A DNA stretch of 64,000 nucleotides from the NCBI RefSeq assembly GCF_026212465.1, contig NC_080057.1:23385647-23449646 (forward strand), written 5' to 3'. Below are positions 23,801 to 36,900 of this stretch, piece by piece. The translations under genes and the position numbers were made by a program. The stretch's first letter is position 1. Each line of letters starts with the position of its first letter. The stretch is from Amaranthus tricolor (Eukaryota; Streptophyta; Magnoliopsida; Caryophyllales; Amaranthaceae). The notes under the pieces are model-generated. The model had not been told where the DNA came from. It did not search any database and saw only the letters and a list, made by a program, of their open reading frames with translations.

Positions 23801-26800
23801 AGGTCTTTTGGTCCCGACTGAACACGAAAAAAGGAGGTATAAAAGTTTAAACCATCAAGAACTTTGAATGAACATAAAGGTAGAGAAAACGGTAGATACC
23901 ATGGTGTAAGTTTTCCCGGAACCGGTCTGGCCATATGCAAAGATACAAACATTGTAACCATCAAGAACTGAACGAATTAGTGGCTCCATATCCGTAAAGA
24001 CTTCAGCTGTAGCACATATTGAAAGAACTGGGTTTAAAACCTCCCTCGCAGCACATAAAATTGTGCGTAAATGAAGTATTTTATGATGACTAACCCTGTG
24101 TTGCTGTTGGACCAAAAACTTTGTTAAAGCTGAAGGATTTGAGACCTTTTCCATGCTTAGATGGTGCCCTAATGGTAATATTTCCTTCCTCAAAATGCTC
24201 AACAGTACTTAAATAGCTTGAATGCCCACTTAAGAAGGGCCTCACTCGACAATAAACCCTAATACTCCCTAATAGGAATGGGAAGACAACAAGAAAGATG
24301 GCTTAATATTGTCTTTTATGATTACACCATCAAGACTATAGAAATAAGCACATAGGGGATTCAAAGCATTTAATTTACCCTTAAGATCTTGTACTTCATT
24401 GTACAACTCGCGATTTTCTTCAAGAACCTTGTGATATCCACTGGCAGCTTGCGCTAGGCCATAAACGTGTGAACCTGACAAAACAACCTCATCAGATCTT
24501 GTGAATCACAAATGTCAATGAGGCAGTGACAAACATAACTACTATGATATTTCGTAAATTCGTACCCAGATTTTGGAGATCCTCTAGAAATTTTGTTTGT
24601 ATAAACTGCATGCCAGCTTTAGCTGTACGTAGAGTATGCTTCAGCTCCTACAAAGTCATCTAGCACCCATAAGCACCCTTCAGAATTGAATAGAGTTTCA
24701 TGCTACCTAGAGTTACTTCACTAGCTTCTAACCTGGAGATCTCTTCCTTGCCGATCAAAGATCTCGTGTTGCTTCATCATTTGACATTTTAGCTGTTCAG
24801 GACTAATTTGGTCGTCACAAATGCTTTTTGGCATCTTGCTCAACGAGTACGTTCTATCTTCTACCTTCAGTGTGATGTTTAAAAATGTCATAACGGGGAA
24901 ATTAAATTAGTGATACATGGAAAAGCAAAAATTGACAATTTTTTAAAGCCCTGTGCAATTTCAAAAATGATGATATTTTTCTAACAACTTTGTATCTTTA
25001 AACGCTTAATATATACTACGTAATTTAATATTGAGACACCCAAAAAAATTGGGGACCTGTACGGTCGAACATGTTGAACATGCTCAAAACCTCTCCTACA
25101 TGAAGCCGTAATTGTCTCAAGGTCAAGTCCGAGCCCTTTCTCACTTAAAGTTGGTGTTGCTTTAGAATTACACATATAAAGTTATTAAGGAGATATGTTC
25201 ACTTGCCTTAGAATTAGCAGAAGACATCTTTGCAAAAGAGTTTGTTCCATGTGATGCAGATATTTCTTTTGCTTGCCTTGGTTCATTAGCCTAGAGTAAT
25301 ACTCTTATTGAAGATTAATCATTAAGCTAAACAATATGGAAACTATAAGTATTGTTCACTGTTCCATCACAAACTATAAGTACATACCATGTTATTTTGG
25401 GAGCCAATGTGTTGCTCAAACTCCTCGACAACCTTGCTAAGAAGCGACTCCACTAACTGCATTGAACAAATGCGCTAATTAAGGAACCACCCTATGAGTA
25501 GATTACTAGAAGATATTTGATACCTATCTTTAAGAGACATGACTGAAAGAACGAATAAAACTTCCCAATTTAATCGATTATGCCGCAACCATGTATAAAT
25601 AAGGGGGTGTTATGGTTCGGAGGCAAATAATTTTTCGGAAAATCCTCCCCTCCTTTCATCCTTTATTTTGACAAAAGGATTTTAAATGGAAAACTTAAGG
25701 TGGAAAAGAGATTTTTGTCTAATTGTCAAAAATTGGAAGGAAACCAATTTTCCAACACTCTCTCATTCCTCACTCTTCATTTCTCCCTTAGCATAATAAT
25801 TTTCCATGAACCGAAACAAAAGAAAAAATTATCATTTGTATTTTACATTGAAAAATTGTTTTCGAGAAAAGCTATTTTCGTAAAAAATATATTCCATCAA
25901 ACCAAATACCCGAGACACACTTTGAATGCTATAGACTTCTGTTTTCGTCTTGTATCTGCTGCTAGTAAATATAACGGATAAGTCTCAATAAGTAATTCAT
26001 GATTTCGGCAAGAAACTAACCTGTGGAACTTCTTCTGGTTTCTTATCTGATAGAATAGCTTTTACAAGGGCACTCAATGGCCGGGAGCATGGCTGCAAAA
26101 TGGTGGAATAGTTTAACTTACTGCATTGGGCAAGATTAACATCCACAAAAAGAGATGCAAAAGGTTGCAATGATAAAATCACACTAACCATTTTGTTGGT
26201 GTCAATATCTTGAGGAAGAGCATTCAAGGATTTCTCGGTCACTGATGCGTTCTTGATTAGGGAATTAGTGAAAGGTTCATATTTTGTGCGGACATATTGT
26301 TTCACAGATGTAGTAGGTTTTACATTTCCACCAAATTTCCATACTCCAGTTCCCCCGCTCTGCTTCCATTCATGGTAAGATTTGAGAGCTAAGACTGAAT
26401 TTACAACTCTTGCGAAACTCCCTCCCTACAAATGCAAAATTATACATTAAGTATAACAGCAGACATCCCAGATACTCGCTATCTATTATTACCAGCGTCA
26501 TATCTTTCTTTCTAAGCAGAAGAGTTTAAAAAAATTCTACTATTAGTGGAGACCGAAAACTTGATCTCAAGTCTAGTGCCCAATCACATAGGGCCTCCGT
26601 AAGTATGAGGCCTTAAATATTAAATGATACGTAATAGTATGATAGAGCAAGGCGGTAGAGAGTTTTGATATAAAACAATAGGTGCCTCAAATATTAAAGT
26701 CCATATGGTCCATAATGTAAAAACAAGGTCACATCGCAGCAACCGCGTTGTAAAGGCTTTCTAAATAAACGTACTGATATTTCTCGCGTTGTAAAGGTGT

Positions 26801-27973
26801 AAAAAAACGCGTTTTGGACCGTATTAAGGGATATATTATGGTTTCGGATGATATTTAGGCGTTACGATAAGCACATCATTCTTGTTACGCATAATCGTTA
26901 CCGCAATCATGATCGTTACCGCATTTTTACGCTTTGACATGGTCTTAAAAATATTTGCTAATTTTGCCCCGCCCCTACTCCATGGCACCATCCACTAGAG
27001 ACTTCATTGGTATTTGCTAGGGGCTAGAGCTTACTGGCAATGGCATCCCACTAAAAAATAATCTAGAACAGACAAAAACATTGGAAAATCATACTTGCTC
27101 AAGATCAGATGCCTCAAAGGTAGGAAGTCCCATTCCTTCTGCTGCAACAAGAAAGTTCCTCACATTTTCGAAGTACTGGTAAACTGATAAAGCTGCTCCA
27201 TCAGGAAGAACAGCCGAATCGGCAGGGCTCTCAACCACCTGAAAATGAAATTGCACCATTTAGCTCAGACAAGATCAAGATCAAGAGCAATCACATTCAC
27301 CCACAAGAGGATAAGTTGATAAAAATAGCTCGAACACGAGCAAAAACAGCTACCTTTGGCACAGATCCAGCTTCAACCTTATTAAGCACATTACAAAGGA
27401 TTAAACCACTCCTCAATCCAAGTCTAAACTCTTCTTCCAACGGCTCAGCTGGAAGATCTTTGGCAGCCACAATTCCCACCATTTTTCTTAGCCAACTGCT
27501 TGCTTCATATCTTCTTACAGCTAAAACAAAATTCATCATCCAAACCCCATTTAGTATCACCAGTAGAGTTTCTACACGGCATCTAGATAGTACAAACATA
27601 AAAATCAAACCCAGAAAAACAAGAACAGTATGATTTCATCTGCTGGGTACTTGATCAATTTACTCCAATATTATTGCAATTTATGATAAACGTTCATAAT
27701 TAGTCACACGAAAATTAAAAATCGTCTATAACCCAAATTCACCCATCAATTAAAAACCAAAATCATTAAAAAAGATCAGCCAAAACCTAAATTCAAATCA
27801 AATATGAAAAATGAGCTACATACATAGAAAAAAATTTGTAAAAAGAATAGAATACCAGCTTCCTCAGCTCTTCTGGATTCTAAATCGAGCCCTCTTTGGC
27901 GATTTCCATGTTGTTGAAGAACATCCTCCACAACAGACGCTACACTAAACGACACAGCTTCAGTCGCAGCCAT
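20891..27973 (-). CDS. KIN14F: KIN-14 kinesin with N-terminal calponin-homology domain (KIN-14F/KP1-like)
   Basis: Nineteen exons in phase give 988 aa: 27973-27856, 27520-27354, 27238-27095, 26425-26189, 26092-26021, 25456-25388, 25290-25207, 24864-24733, 24647-24566, 24474-24379, 24268-24095, 24006-23900, 23817-23639, 23511-23350, 23277-23024, 22599-22436, 22354-22205, 21908-21418, 20975-20891. A CH domain spans about residues 42-165 ([14 protein letters not shown] ... [13 protein letters not shown]). The neck/motor start is [11 protein letters not shown] near 400. P-loop GQTGSGKT is 484-491, switch [10 protein letters not shown] 600-608 and switch [10 protein letters not shown] 631-638, so the ATPase core is intact. 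The tail of about 250 residues is Ser/Asp-rich and poorly conserved. The motor follows the CH domain and neck, as in minus-end-directed KIN-14 members; the closest remembered relative is Arabidopsis KP1 (At3g44730), linked to mitochondria. The last exon ([12 protein letters not shown] ...) is the least certain because its acceptor tract is weak; without it, frame would stop at the TAA at 21416. Confidence 0.92.
21092..21335 (+). mobile_element. TRIM retrotransposon, copy 2 (truncated left LTR)
   Basis: Lies in the last kinesin intron. A partial left LTR ends 'gtgtatgaca', followed by the decayed primer site tggaattggagcc. The internal part has 'gagtttgaatcttatccac' and 'ggacaacatgtgctcc', then a purine tract and a right LTR from 21271 (tgatataatatataacat). 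It matches copies at 10584 and 59480. Confidence 0.7.
22679..22997. mobile_element. MITE in kinesin intron
   Basis: Left end 'ccctttggtaagtggtac' with 'taaatgatggtaatggga' is matched inversely by the right end 'accatcatttaataccacc' with 'taccaaatggacc'. The terminal inverted repeats are about 45 bp. Non-coding. Target duplication is unclear. Confidence 0.8.
23512..23638 (-). other. U12-type AT-AC intron in the kinesin motor domain
   Basis: The intron begins ATATCCTTTC and ends ...TTTTTAC. It has a TTTCTTGAC branch-site match whose branch A is about 12 nt before the 3' end. These are the three hallmarks of U12 (minor spliceosome) AT-AC introns. Splicing joins AAGAG to ATTAGAAATCCG and restores the conserved [10 protein letters not shown] of KIN-14 motors. 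No GT donor here gives that junction. Confidence 0.9.
24865..25206 (-). other. GC-AG intron in the kinesin gene
   Basis: The donor is AAG|GCAAGT, a perfect consensus apart from C at +2, and the acceptor is CTGAAG|GTAGAAG. Joining at these sites keeps frame ([13 protein letters not shown]). Such GC-AG introns occur in a small share of plant genes. Confidence 0.8.
25598..25920. repeat. MITE-like insertion in kinesin intron
   Basis: It starts 'gggggtgttatggttcgg' and ends with 'tccatcaaaccaaatacccg', whose reverse strand (cgggtatttggtttgatgg) resembles the start. The interior repeats 'ggaaaattattt'-type blocks in both orientations. No coding capacity. Confidence 0.5.
26700..26950. mobile_element. 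Dispersed TIR element, family A, copy 3
   Basis: Located in a kinesin intron (26426-27094). Contains 'gtaaaaacaaggtcacat', 'gcgttgtaaaggtg', 'ccgtattaagggatat', 'gatatttaggcgttacg' and ends 'accgcatttttacgctttg', the inverted counterpart of its start. Confidence 0.75.
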
Positions 27974-29825
27974 TCAAAACCACCCCACAAAAATTCACTT
28001 TCCAGAAACAATAAAATCCGAAAAGAAATTATATGCCCACTAACAATATGAAGTTTATTGCCCGGAAAAAAATGAAAGAATCAAAATCAAATCAAATCTT
28101 AACAAATCCAACCCAAAAACGAGACAAAACTGGTAAGTAATTGGGACAACCTAACTCCTAATTATACTCCAAAAAATCTCAGAAAAAATATAAATTGTGT
28201 GTAATATATCTTGCTGTACAAGAGGTATCTGATTGAATGATTGAGAATAAAAGGCTTTAAAAGAAAATGTCGAAATCTTTAGCAGTTAGATGATGTAGAT
28301 AGATGATTATCTTTTGCGTTGAGACTACTACAATCTAAGTTGTTCTTCTTTCACCATTAAAGGCTTTTAAAATTGCTCATTATTTACATGAAAGCTGCTT
28401 TTTAGTTGTAGGGGATGAGTATGAGAGCGAGGTGTAAACTGTAAACTGTAAAGGTCAATTGTGGAATTTTCTTTTTTTTGAATTTTGGGAAACTAACGGC
28501 ATTTTAACTGCATGCAGTGTGTAATGTGTATGATGGGAAGTCACACTCACAAGTCACAAGGTACATTACGTGAGTTGAACGCACACCATGGGAAAATAAT
28601 TTTTTTTAAAAAAAAAAGAAAAAGTGATGATGGGAAAGTAGAAGAAATGTGTAGAAGATATGAAAAAAGCTAATTAAATATGTGAATAAAAATTAAAATG
28701 GATCAGAATGAAAAATGTAGCAAAATTTGTGGAGTAACTAGTTGTAGAAAATTGTATGAAATTTTATGGTATAGTGAATATTAGAGGTGTTTGAGCGAGT
28801 TTCGGATATAATTTCTCGGGTTGGATTAATTTTGATTTTTGGGTATAGGTAAATATCCTGAAGATCTAATTTTTATTTTTATATATGAAAATTTTGAATC
28901 GGTTTGGATCATACTCATTTTTGGTTAATTTGGTCAATTCTAAACAGCTCTAATGAGCATACAAATTTAGACTTTACAACAAATTTGGTTTAGAATCTTA
29001 CCTCTAAATTGCTCGCTATTCAATTATTTTATATTTGAGAAAATTTTCTTAAGATAATTGCCCCAAAAAACCGTTGAGTATGGTTCATATCTTCATATGT
29101 TTACGTAGAGACTTGAGTCTCTAGTTGATATTTTTGCATTCTGTTGAAAATCAATGAGTTTCTCAACGGTTCTATATAATAGAACTGGTAAATACCTTGA
29201 TAATTTTTATTCAGACATAAAATTATTGAGGTTCTTAGCAATTCTTTACATTAATGATAGAACCGCTCTTAATAGTTTCAAGCTACAATGTGATTATTAT
29301 TATTTAGTGTCCAAGCAAAAAGACGGTTTACTAAACTTTAGCTTATGGAGTGTGCTTGCTAAGTTGACATAAGTGTCATTAGTGGCATCATCATGACGCA
29401 CATGTGCGATTTGATTTTTCGCATTGGACTCAAAAGTTGTGTTTTATCTACACTTATTACAATGATTAGTATTTATAGTATACATAGGTTAGACAAGGCC
29501 AAGGCCCAATTCGGGTCGATTTGGCCTTACGGGAATCACAGTCGGTTCTAGGCGATTCTTAGTCTAAAGATTTTAATATACCAAGAGTGAAACCTAGATT
29601 AAGTATCAATCACACTAATGTTCCTTCATTCGGCACCCCTCAAATATCTAGCTTAGTCATTCATTACACTTACCAGCTAGCCATGTACGACTAAGTGCAA
29701 ACTATGGCATATTGTATGTGTTCATTTCAGTAATTGGATCGATTTCAGGTCAGGTATTTCGGTTCGGTTTAAATTCAAATCTTCTGTTCAAATTGATTTT
29801 TACATAATTGTAAATTCATTTTTAA

Positions 29826-29924
29826 GTCAGGTCAAATTAGGTTTGATAATAAGGTCGGGTGAATATTTAACTGTCAGGTCAAATTAGGTTTGATAATAAG
29901 GTCGGGTGAATATTTAACTGTCAG
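29826..29924. repeat. Perfect 47-bp tandem duplication
   Basis: Two identical consecutive units starting at 29826 and 29873 (gtcaggtcaaattaggtttg ...). The lack of any difference points to a very recent duplication or a repeat assembly artefact. Confidence 0.9.
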
Positions 29925-30332
29925 GCCTGTTTGAACACCATACATATTACATAACATTTTCACGCATTGGCATAAAAATTGGTCTCATGTAAATTCATCT
30001 CGTATGAGACCGTAGAGTATATAATTAGCATATTTCTCTACGTGATCATTTTAACACTGTAAATGATGTAGTATTTTTAGACTATTAAAAGTGACTACTT
30101 TAAAATTGTAAGTGATCATTTTAAGGTTATAAATAAATACATATTAAGTCAGCTCAATAGACATCATAAGACAGTTTTATGTGAAATTCGTGGAAAAGCA
30201 AATGCATTTCTAAATTTGATTTAATAAATGAGAATCTTCACCCTACAATAAAGCTTAGTTCTTCAGAGGTTGCTTTCTAACTAAGACAATATTTAATTTT
30301 TAATTCGATTATCTTAATCAAAAGGAATAATT

Positions 30333-30540
30333 ATTATTCTTGTATAAGACCGTCTCAATGTGACTCATACAAGCACCACATTAATAAAATAAAACATTAA
30401 AAAAAGTTATTTTTGTGAGAGGTCGAATTATTTATTACTTGTATAAGACTGTCTCACCGTGAAATAGACTCATACAAGCACCACATTAATAAAATAAAAT
30501 ATTTTAAAAACAACTATTATTGTGAGAGATCATTTCTCAA
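30333..30540. repeat. Imperfect tandem duplication, unit about 105 bp
   Basis: Two units each read 'cttgtataaga(c)tgtctca', 'gactcatacaagcaccac', 'attaataaaataaaa' and 'ttgtgagag'. The 'agaccgtctca' core matches the 'gagacggtttcac' tail of 5433-5645 in reverse, so both may derive from the same transposon family. Confidence 0.75.
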
Positions 30541-30969
30541 GGAGACGACCTTAAAATAAGAAACCCATATTTTTATTTTCTCTTTAAATTGTATTATTTA
30601 GGCTATTTAGCTCATATATCTTATGCATCTCCCGACGAAACCTTCTTTCACATAATTTGTGAAAAAACAATAAAATCTAAATTCATATTTATACAAAGAG
30701 ATAGTTTGTTATAATGGTTTCGACTGATTCAATTAAAATGGTGTCACCCAAATAAAGAATTAGTGAATTAAAAAAGCCTTTATTTCAAAAATCTATTTTC
30801 TCCAACACCGGGAAGGAGTCGATCATCTTCTCCAATTCAGCATCATTGAATTCGTTTCTCTTTCCTTTTGATCTTTCAACCCTAAATTCCCAAATTTCTG
30901 AATCAATTTTTTCATTTTCTCACTTACGAAAATTCTCAAAATTTCTCAATCTAATTGTATTTGATTGAA

Positions 30970-33900
30970 ATGGCGACTAGAAATCGTACAATACTGTTCC
31001 GAAAGCATAGAGATGCAATCAAAGCAGTTCGAACTCCAGATTCATCGTTAATGACTGGTGGACACAGAGGTGGAGTTGGCGGTCCCGTCATTGAAATGAC
31101 TTCACTCCTTAATTCTAACGCATCTTCTTCTTCCTATACTCCTCTCAGCACCAACGATCCCTCTACATCCAGGTTAGATTTCCCTTTTTGTTAATTTTGT
31201 TGTTAGCTGCTGTTACTCTTAAATGCTGATGATCATTTTTGCTAATTTTAAATGTTTGTGGCTATTAATGCTGAGGTTTATTTTAATTTTGTATCAACGA
31301 ATCGACTTGTTTTTGCAAGTGAGAGAATTTCGTTTGAAGTTTGGGTAAGGGTTGATGAGAATTTGTCTAAGTGTGTTTTTTTTGAATTTGTGATTTGCAT
31401 TGTTTGTTGATGAGTGTTTTATAATGGATTTTTTCTCGTTGGGGTATGTTGTAAGATCGCCTAATCCTTGGGGTTCTTACAAGCTTTAATCTCGGATCGA
31501 AAGAAAGAACGATGAAGGGAATGAAAAGTGGTGAAGGGCGAATGAAATTGACTGAATTTTTTTTGTGTTTTCTTTTTGTTGATTTTCGAAACACCAAGTA
31601 AATGATAGTGATGGCTAAAATCGAAACTCAATATGAATCCACGTAGCAAGTAACGACGCTCTTAAAGGCACAGGTGCATGCGCCAAATACACCAAACATA
31701 AGAACTTTTGCAAATAAGACTCTAATCGAAGAATCATACAAACAACGGGGATTTGAAACAAACGTTTCGGGTTTTCTTTATCATTAATCAACTCTTCTAA
31801 AAATTACATTACATGCTAAGTTATATATAAAAAGACAACAAAACGAAAGAAACTAACTCGAAAACCGACTCCCACAACCGTGCATAACCAGCTGGAGTGA
31901 CGTGTGGGAGTTATACAATGTGGCCGGTTATCACTCTTGGTAACCGTCCATTTTGTGAGTAACTTCTCACGTAGCCTCCGTCCCATTATTGCTTATTACA
32001 AAACCGACTCTTCACCACCTAATAATTCAGAAATTAACCACTTAAAATCCAAAAAATAACTACCTAATATTTCTGAAAATAACTCCTAACAACTACCTAC
32101 TTTCTGATTCTTTTTGATTTCAGTACATGGAAATAACTACCTAGCTACTTGGACTAAAATGACTTCACAGAGATGATCTTCCACACGCCTAGATTGGCAT
32201 CGTTTTTTTGCTGAAATTAACTTTCGTGCTTTGACTTGATATCCGTCTTTGATTTTTTGACTTCAATAACTTCCGTGCTTTGACTTGATTTCCGTCTTTG
32301 ATTTCTTCCTGGCTTGTACTTCCATAGTAGCTTATTCCATACTTGCTTACGATTTTAAAATACTTAAAATACATGACCTATTTTTTTGTTTTGTTTTATT
32401 TTAATTAAAACACTAAAACATAAATGGACCGACCCTAATAATCATAAAATAAAACACAAACTAGAAACTAAACATTAAAATTCAGATTTGAAAGAAACAA
32501 TGCTTGACTACAAATGATCTTTGAAAGGTGGATTAAATGAGTGCTTGTTACATGAGGGTGTGGCGCCAACAATTGCAAATAAGATTGAGTGATGGCTTGA
32601 TATAATCCGCACAAAAGCTGCCCTTGTATGATGTTGTTGATGTCTTTGGATAAAACAAGCCATGAATAAAATTTTCTCCCAATTTTGAAATATTGGTAGA
32701 CTTTGATTTGCAACAGGGTAGTTTTTTGATGTTTAGAATGTATTCAAGTTGAGAAGATGCCGATTTGCTAGCGCATTGGTTGATTATTTCGAATTTGAGA
32801 GTGTATGTTGTAGGAAAAGTCCAAGTCAATATATTGATATGCAAGTTGTTGTTAAGATACACAATGTCCATGAAACACTAAAGCTATTTGCAGTTTACTA
32901 TTCTTGTGTATTGGTTTCAATTTGCAAATCAACTATCTTTATTTGAACTGAGTTGAGACTTAGTTCATGTCCTATCAGGTTTTTCTTGATATGCTTTCCA
33001 GTTCATTAGCAAGATGATATTAGAATATGATTCTTAAGCAAATTGGATGTTTGGGGTCCTTGGGGAGGATCAAATTAGGGAATGGGATGATGAGGATGAG
33101 GTGAAAAGGGGGAGAATGAGAGCATATGCAATTATGAACACTTAGCGAGGAACACAAGGTTTTTTTATGGTTGTACTTGTTTTCTGTTGGTGGAAAGATA
33201 TGCAGTATCATGCTTTAGTATTTGTTGTGCTTTGACTTATGCTATCCGGTCAACCATGGGGTGCTTTTGAATGGTTAGACGTGACAATGGTGGTGGTGGA
33301 TGAGTGCTAAAGACGGTGAGAATGATTGGGTTTCATTTGATTGAACAATATATTTTTGGTAACTTGTTGAACAAATTAACGGTCATTTAGACCTTTGAAA
33401 AAAGAAGGGGTATTAGAGTGAGATTTTAAAGAAACAAATGAAGGTTGAATTTTAAAATCAGACCACCTAAAGGTGGGTTTTAAGTTTTCTTTTTTTGGTC
33501 AAATTAGCTATCGTTTTAGTGCTGATAAGCGGTAACAGTCTTAAAGTCTCTATGTAAATGTTTGATGTATCTAAATAAGCTAAGAAAAAGGACAATGTGA
33601 CAATTCTTTCTATGTATTGATTTTTTTAGTTTACTTGAATACCTGGATCAAGTTTATATGAATTTTGGAATCAAGTTCCTAATAAGTATTTCATATATCA
33701 GAATTTTTGAAATTCTAAAGACTGTGTTCATGGGCTTAGGCTATGGTGCGGTGTTATAGTTCAAGCGGCATTTGTAGGTTTACGTAATGAGCTTGGGTAA
33801 AAAAAAATATGCCTACATACACGAATAACAATTTGATTGTCAAATATCTTCTTTGCAGGGATGCATTGACAGATGGCCTACCACCAGCATGGGTGGACAT

Positions 33901-36900
33901 TGCAGAAGAAATAACAGCAAATATACAGCGTGCTCGAATCAAAATGGCAGAGCTGGTGAAGGCTCATTCAAAGGCTTTAATGCCATCCTTTGGGGATGGG
34001 AGAGATGATCAGCGTCGGATTGAGGGTCTTACCCTAGAGATTACTGATATATTGAGGAGATCAGAGAAAAGGTTGAAAGATCTGTCACTACGTGGTCCTT
34101 CAGAGGATTCTGGTGTTCGTAAAAATGTACAGGTGGGCTTTTGATAACAGTATACATACTCCATTGCAAGATATGCCATTTTATTTGGTTTCTTCTTTTG
34201 AAATTTGAAGTTATATGTTTGTGGTATTTCATTCCATCTTAGTTGGTGCAATCAAATATGATGGCAGCTATTGATAACCTAAGGAAGAGGATGATAAAAT
34301 TGATTAAATATAAAAATGCAAAAAAAATTTAAAGATAGTTTCAAGGTTTTGAAAAGCTTGTTCTCTTCAATGAGTTAGAAACTATATAAAAAACACACAG
34401 AATTTGATGCCTTCTCTAACTCTTCCCCCCTATGTATAATTGTTTTCCAACTCATCTCCAAGTTTTGCTCTAACTAGATAGCATCTTGAATTATGATGTT
34501 ACTGGTCGCCCAAAGTTCCACCTTGCCTTCAATGTGGATGGTAGTATGCTTTGACTTCAGGAATAGACATAATAGGATGGCCAATGAACATGTTACCCAC
34601 TTGGTTTGAACTCTGTTGAGTGAACAGTTAAGACAGTGGTGCTCTATACTTGGATGTTGGTGCGTGCTGTTCTTCCCCTTTACAGGATGATTAAGCTTCC
34701 ATGAGTAATCATTACTCTTCCTGTTGCAGTCTTTAGCTTTGTTGCCATACTAAATTTTTCCCATTCTCGTGAGGAGTCCTAAAACTTTCATAGCAACTCT
34801 ACTTGCTCAAATATCAATCATTGGTGGCCTTCTATTGGTGAACAGTGATGGCGACGTAAACAATTGTGTGCCCCCATTTTCTGAAACATAAGTGAAAGAA
34901 GCTCAGGTCACATTGCTTATGGCCTAATCACAGTTCACCTTTCCGGAGGTGAATCAACACATTTTGTTGAGGAATAAGTCTATCAATATTGATATCCTTA
35001 GAAAAAGAACCTTGGAAAAAGAGACCATGCAGATAATGAAATTAAGACTGACTTTCCTGAGATGTCTGTGTGCCGGTAAGTTTTCATGGAGGCACCCATT
35101 AATAGTAATGGAACCTTGTGCAAGTTTTTCCTTGGTGATGAATTACCACTTACTACCCCTTGTTCGTTTGTACTGTCTCAATTATGTGACTACATTTTTC
35201 AACTGAAATGGAAGATTACTTCCAAAACTGTGTTAAACTTCAAAATAGCTATAAGAATAAATGATCCCAGGTGGTAGTTAAATGGTCACCTTATTGAGAT
35301 ATGATTTAGGTGAAAAGTTAGAGTGAAATGATAAATGGTAATGGTGATTCTTTCTGAGAGTGATTCTGTTTCCTACTTAGTCATCTGAAGTAGGTTTGGA
35401 CTTCAGAATAGTGGATTTCCTTGCTGGTAAACATTTACATGCTTCCTGTACATGTCCTTAACAATTTATCTCAAAATTTATGCTGAGGTGTCTTATTTAT
35501 ATTTTCGACTGTCACTTTTATTGTTAAATATATCTCATGTGATTGGGAATTGGGAGGATTTTATGGCAAGTGAGATTTTTTCTTTTTTCCATTTTATTCC
35601 TTTGTCTCTTTGACAACTTTTGTTTGTAGCATACTCTTATCTCTAATTCGTCAATTGGTGAGGGTCTAAGCATTTCATGGAATGCTTCACGTTCGGTGTT
35701 TTGCTAAAGCCACAAGATTCAGTGCTCTAGTTGAGCTCAGAATATTATTCGGGGTGCTAGGACCCAGGAGGTGTTTCTTTCTATATCACTAGGTCTGATC
35801 TTGGTGGGAATTTCTTCTGTTGTTTCATATAGCTCTGTTTACTAACTCCTGATGCCCATGTGATTTGTTACTCTGTTTTAACTCTTTCGTTTGTATTTGG
35901 AAAGCCTAGATCACTTAGTTAAGGCGTTTGAGTGGATTGTTCTTTTAGTTAGGCTCAACTATTGATACTCTGCGGGAACGAACACCCAACTAGTTCTTAT
36001 ATGCGAAGATTATGTGTCCAATATCTTTCAGTGAGAAGCTTGAGAATCATGTTTTCTTGAATTTGGGCTGGTGTCTCTGTTATGGATTAGGCTGTTTGCA
36101 TAATTGCAATCAGCTGTACATGCTCATTGAAGGAACCATTGGCAGGTTCATTATTAAAAATTAATAATTCTCAGAGCCTTTAGGGGAGGCAAACATTGGG
36201 GAATGCAGAATGCTGCCTTCTTGCATGACTGAACCTTGGTTGCTTTGGGTTGAGCGTAATGAGTTCATGACTGAATTTCCTTGAGCAGATTTTCAGAATG
36301 AGTGGTATTTTACTATGGATAATGTTTCTGGGTTTAGTTTAAGTGATACTAAGACAACATTGACATGCTTTTAATTTCCCAGTAATTTTCTTTTAGCATA
36401 ACTGGTTCTCTTAATATTGTATATTTCGTTCTTTTTGTTAAAGGTTTCTCTATATCTCTAAAAAAAATCAGATGTCAGATGAAATGATTTACTTCTGAAT
36501 ATCTTTGTGACAGCGTTCCCTTGCTACAGATCTTCAGAACCTTTCTGTAGAACTTCGTAAGAAACAGTCAACATATCTAAAACGGCTTAGGCAACAGAAG
36601 GAGGTAATGTGTGTTTTTAAGTGTTCCATTTCTGACTTGACTGCAGAAATTTGAGATGTTTGCTTCTTCATTCTTGGTACAGGGGTCTGATGACATTGAC
36701 GTGGAAATGAATTTAAATGGAAGCATGTCAAAAGTTGAGAACGAATATAGCGACGTGGTACCATTCTCTGTTTCTTGATATTGGAATTACAGCATCTATA
36801 TTTCTCTGTGATTGTTTGTGTAATTTTTTTGTAAGAACTTGTATAATTATTTATGACCAAACCTTGAATACCTGTTTTATGTGATAATACAAAAGCTATT

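Larger units (their letters stand above)
27974..30969. other. Divergent intergenic region between kinesin and syntaxin
   Basis: Kinesin (minus) and syntaxin (plus) are head to head, so both promoters lie here. Tandem repeats are at 29826-29924 and 30333-30540. 28780-28960 and 29730-29935 look like decayed short transposons, with 'ggtgttt(g)' and 'aacacc'-like ends. No gene was recognised. Confidence 0.6.

Noticed and set aside
31430..32360. Possible solo LTR in syntaxin intron 1
   Set aside because: Composition and content look inserted, but I could not define matching termini or a target duplication.
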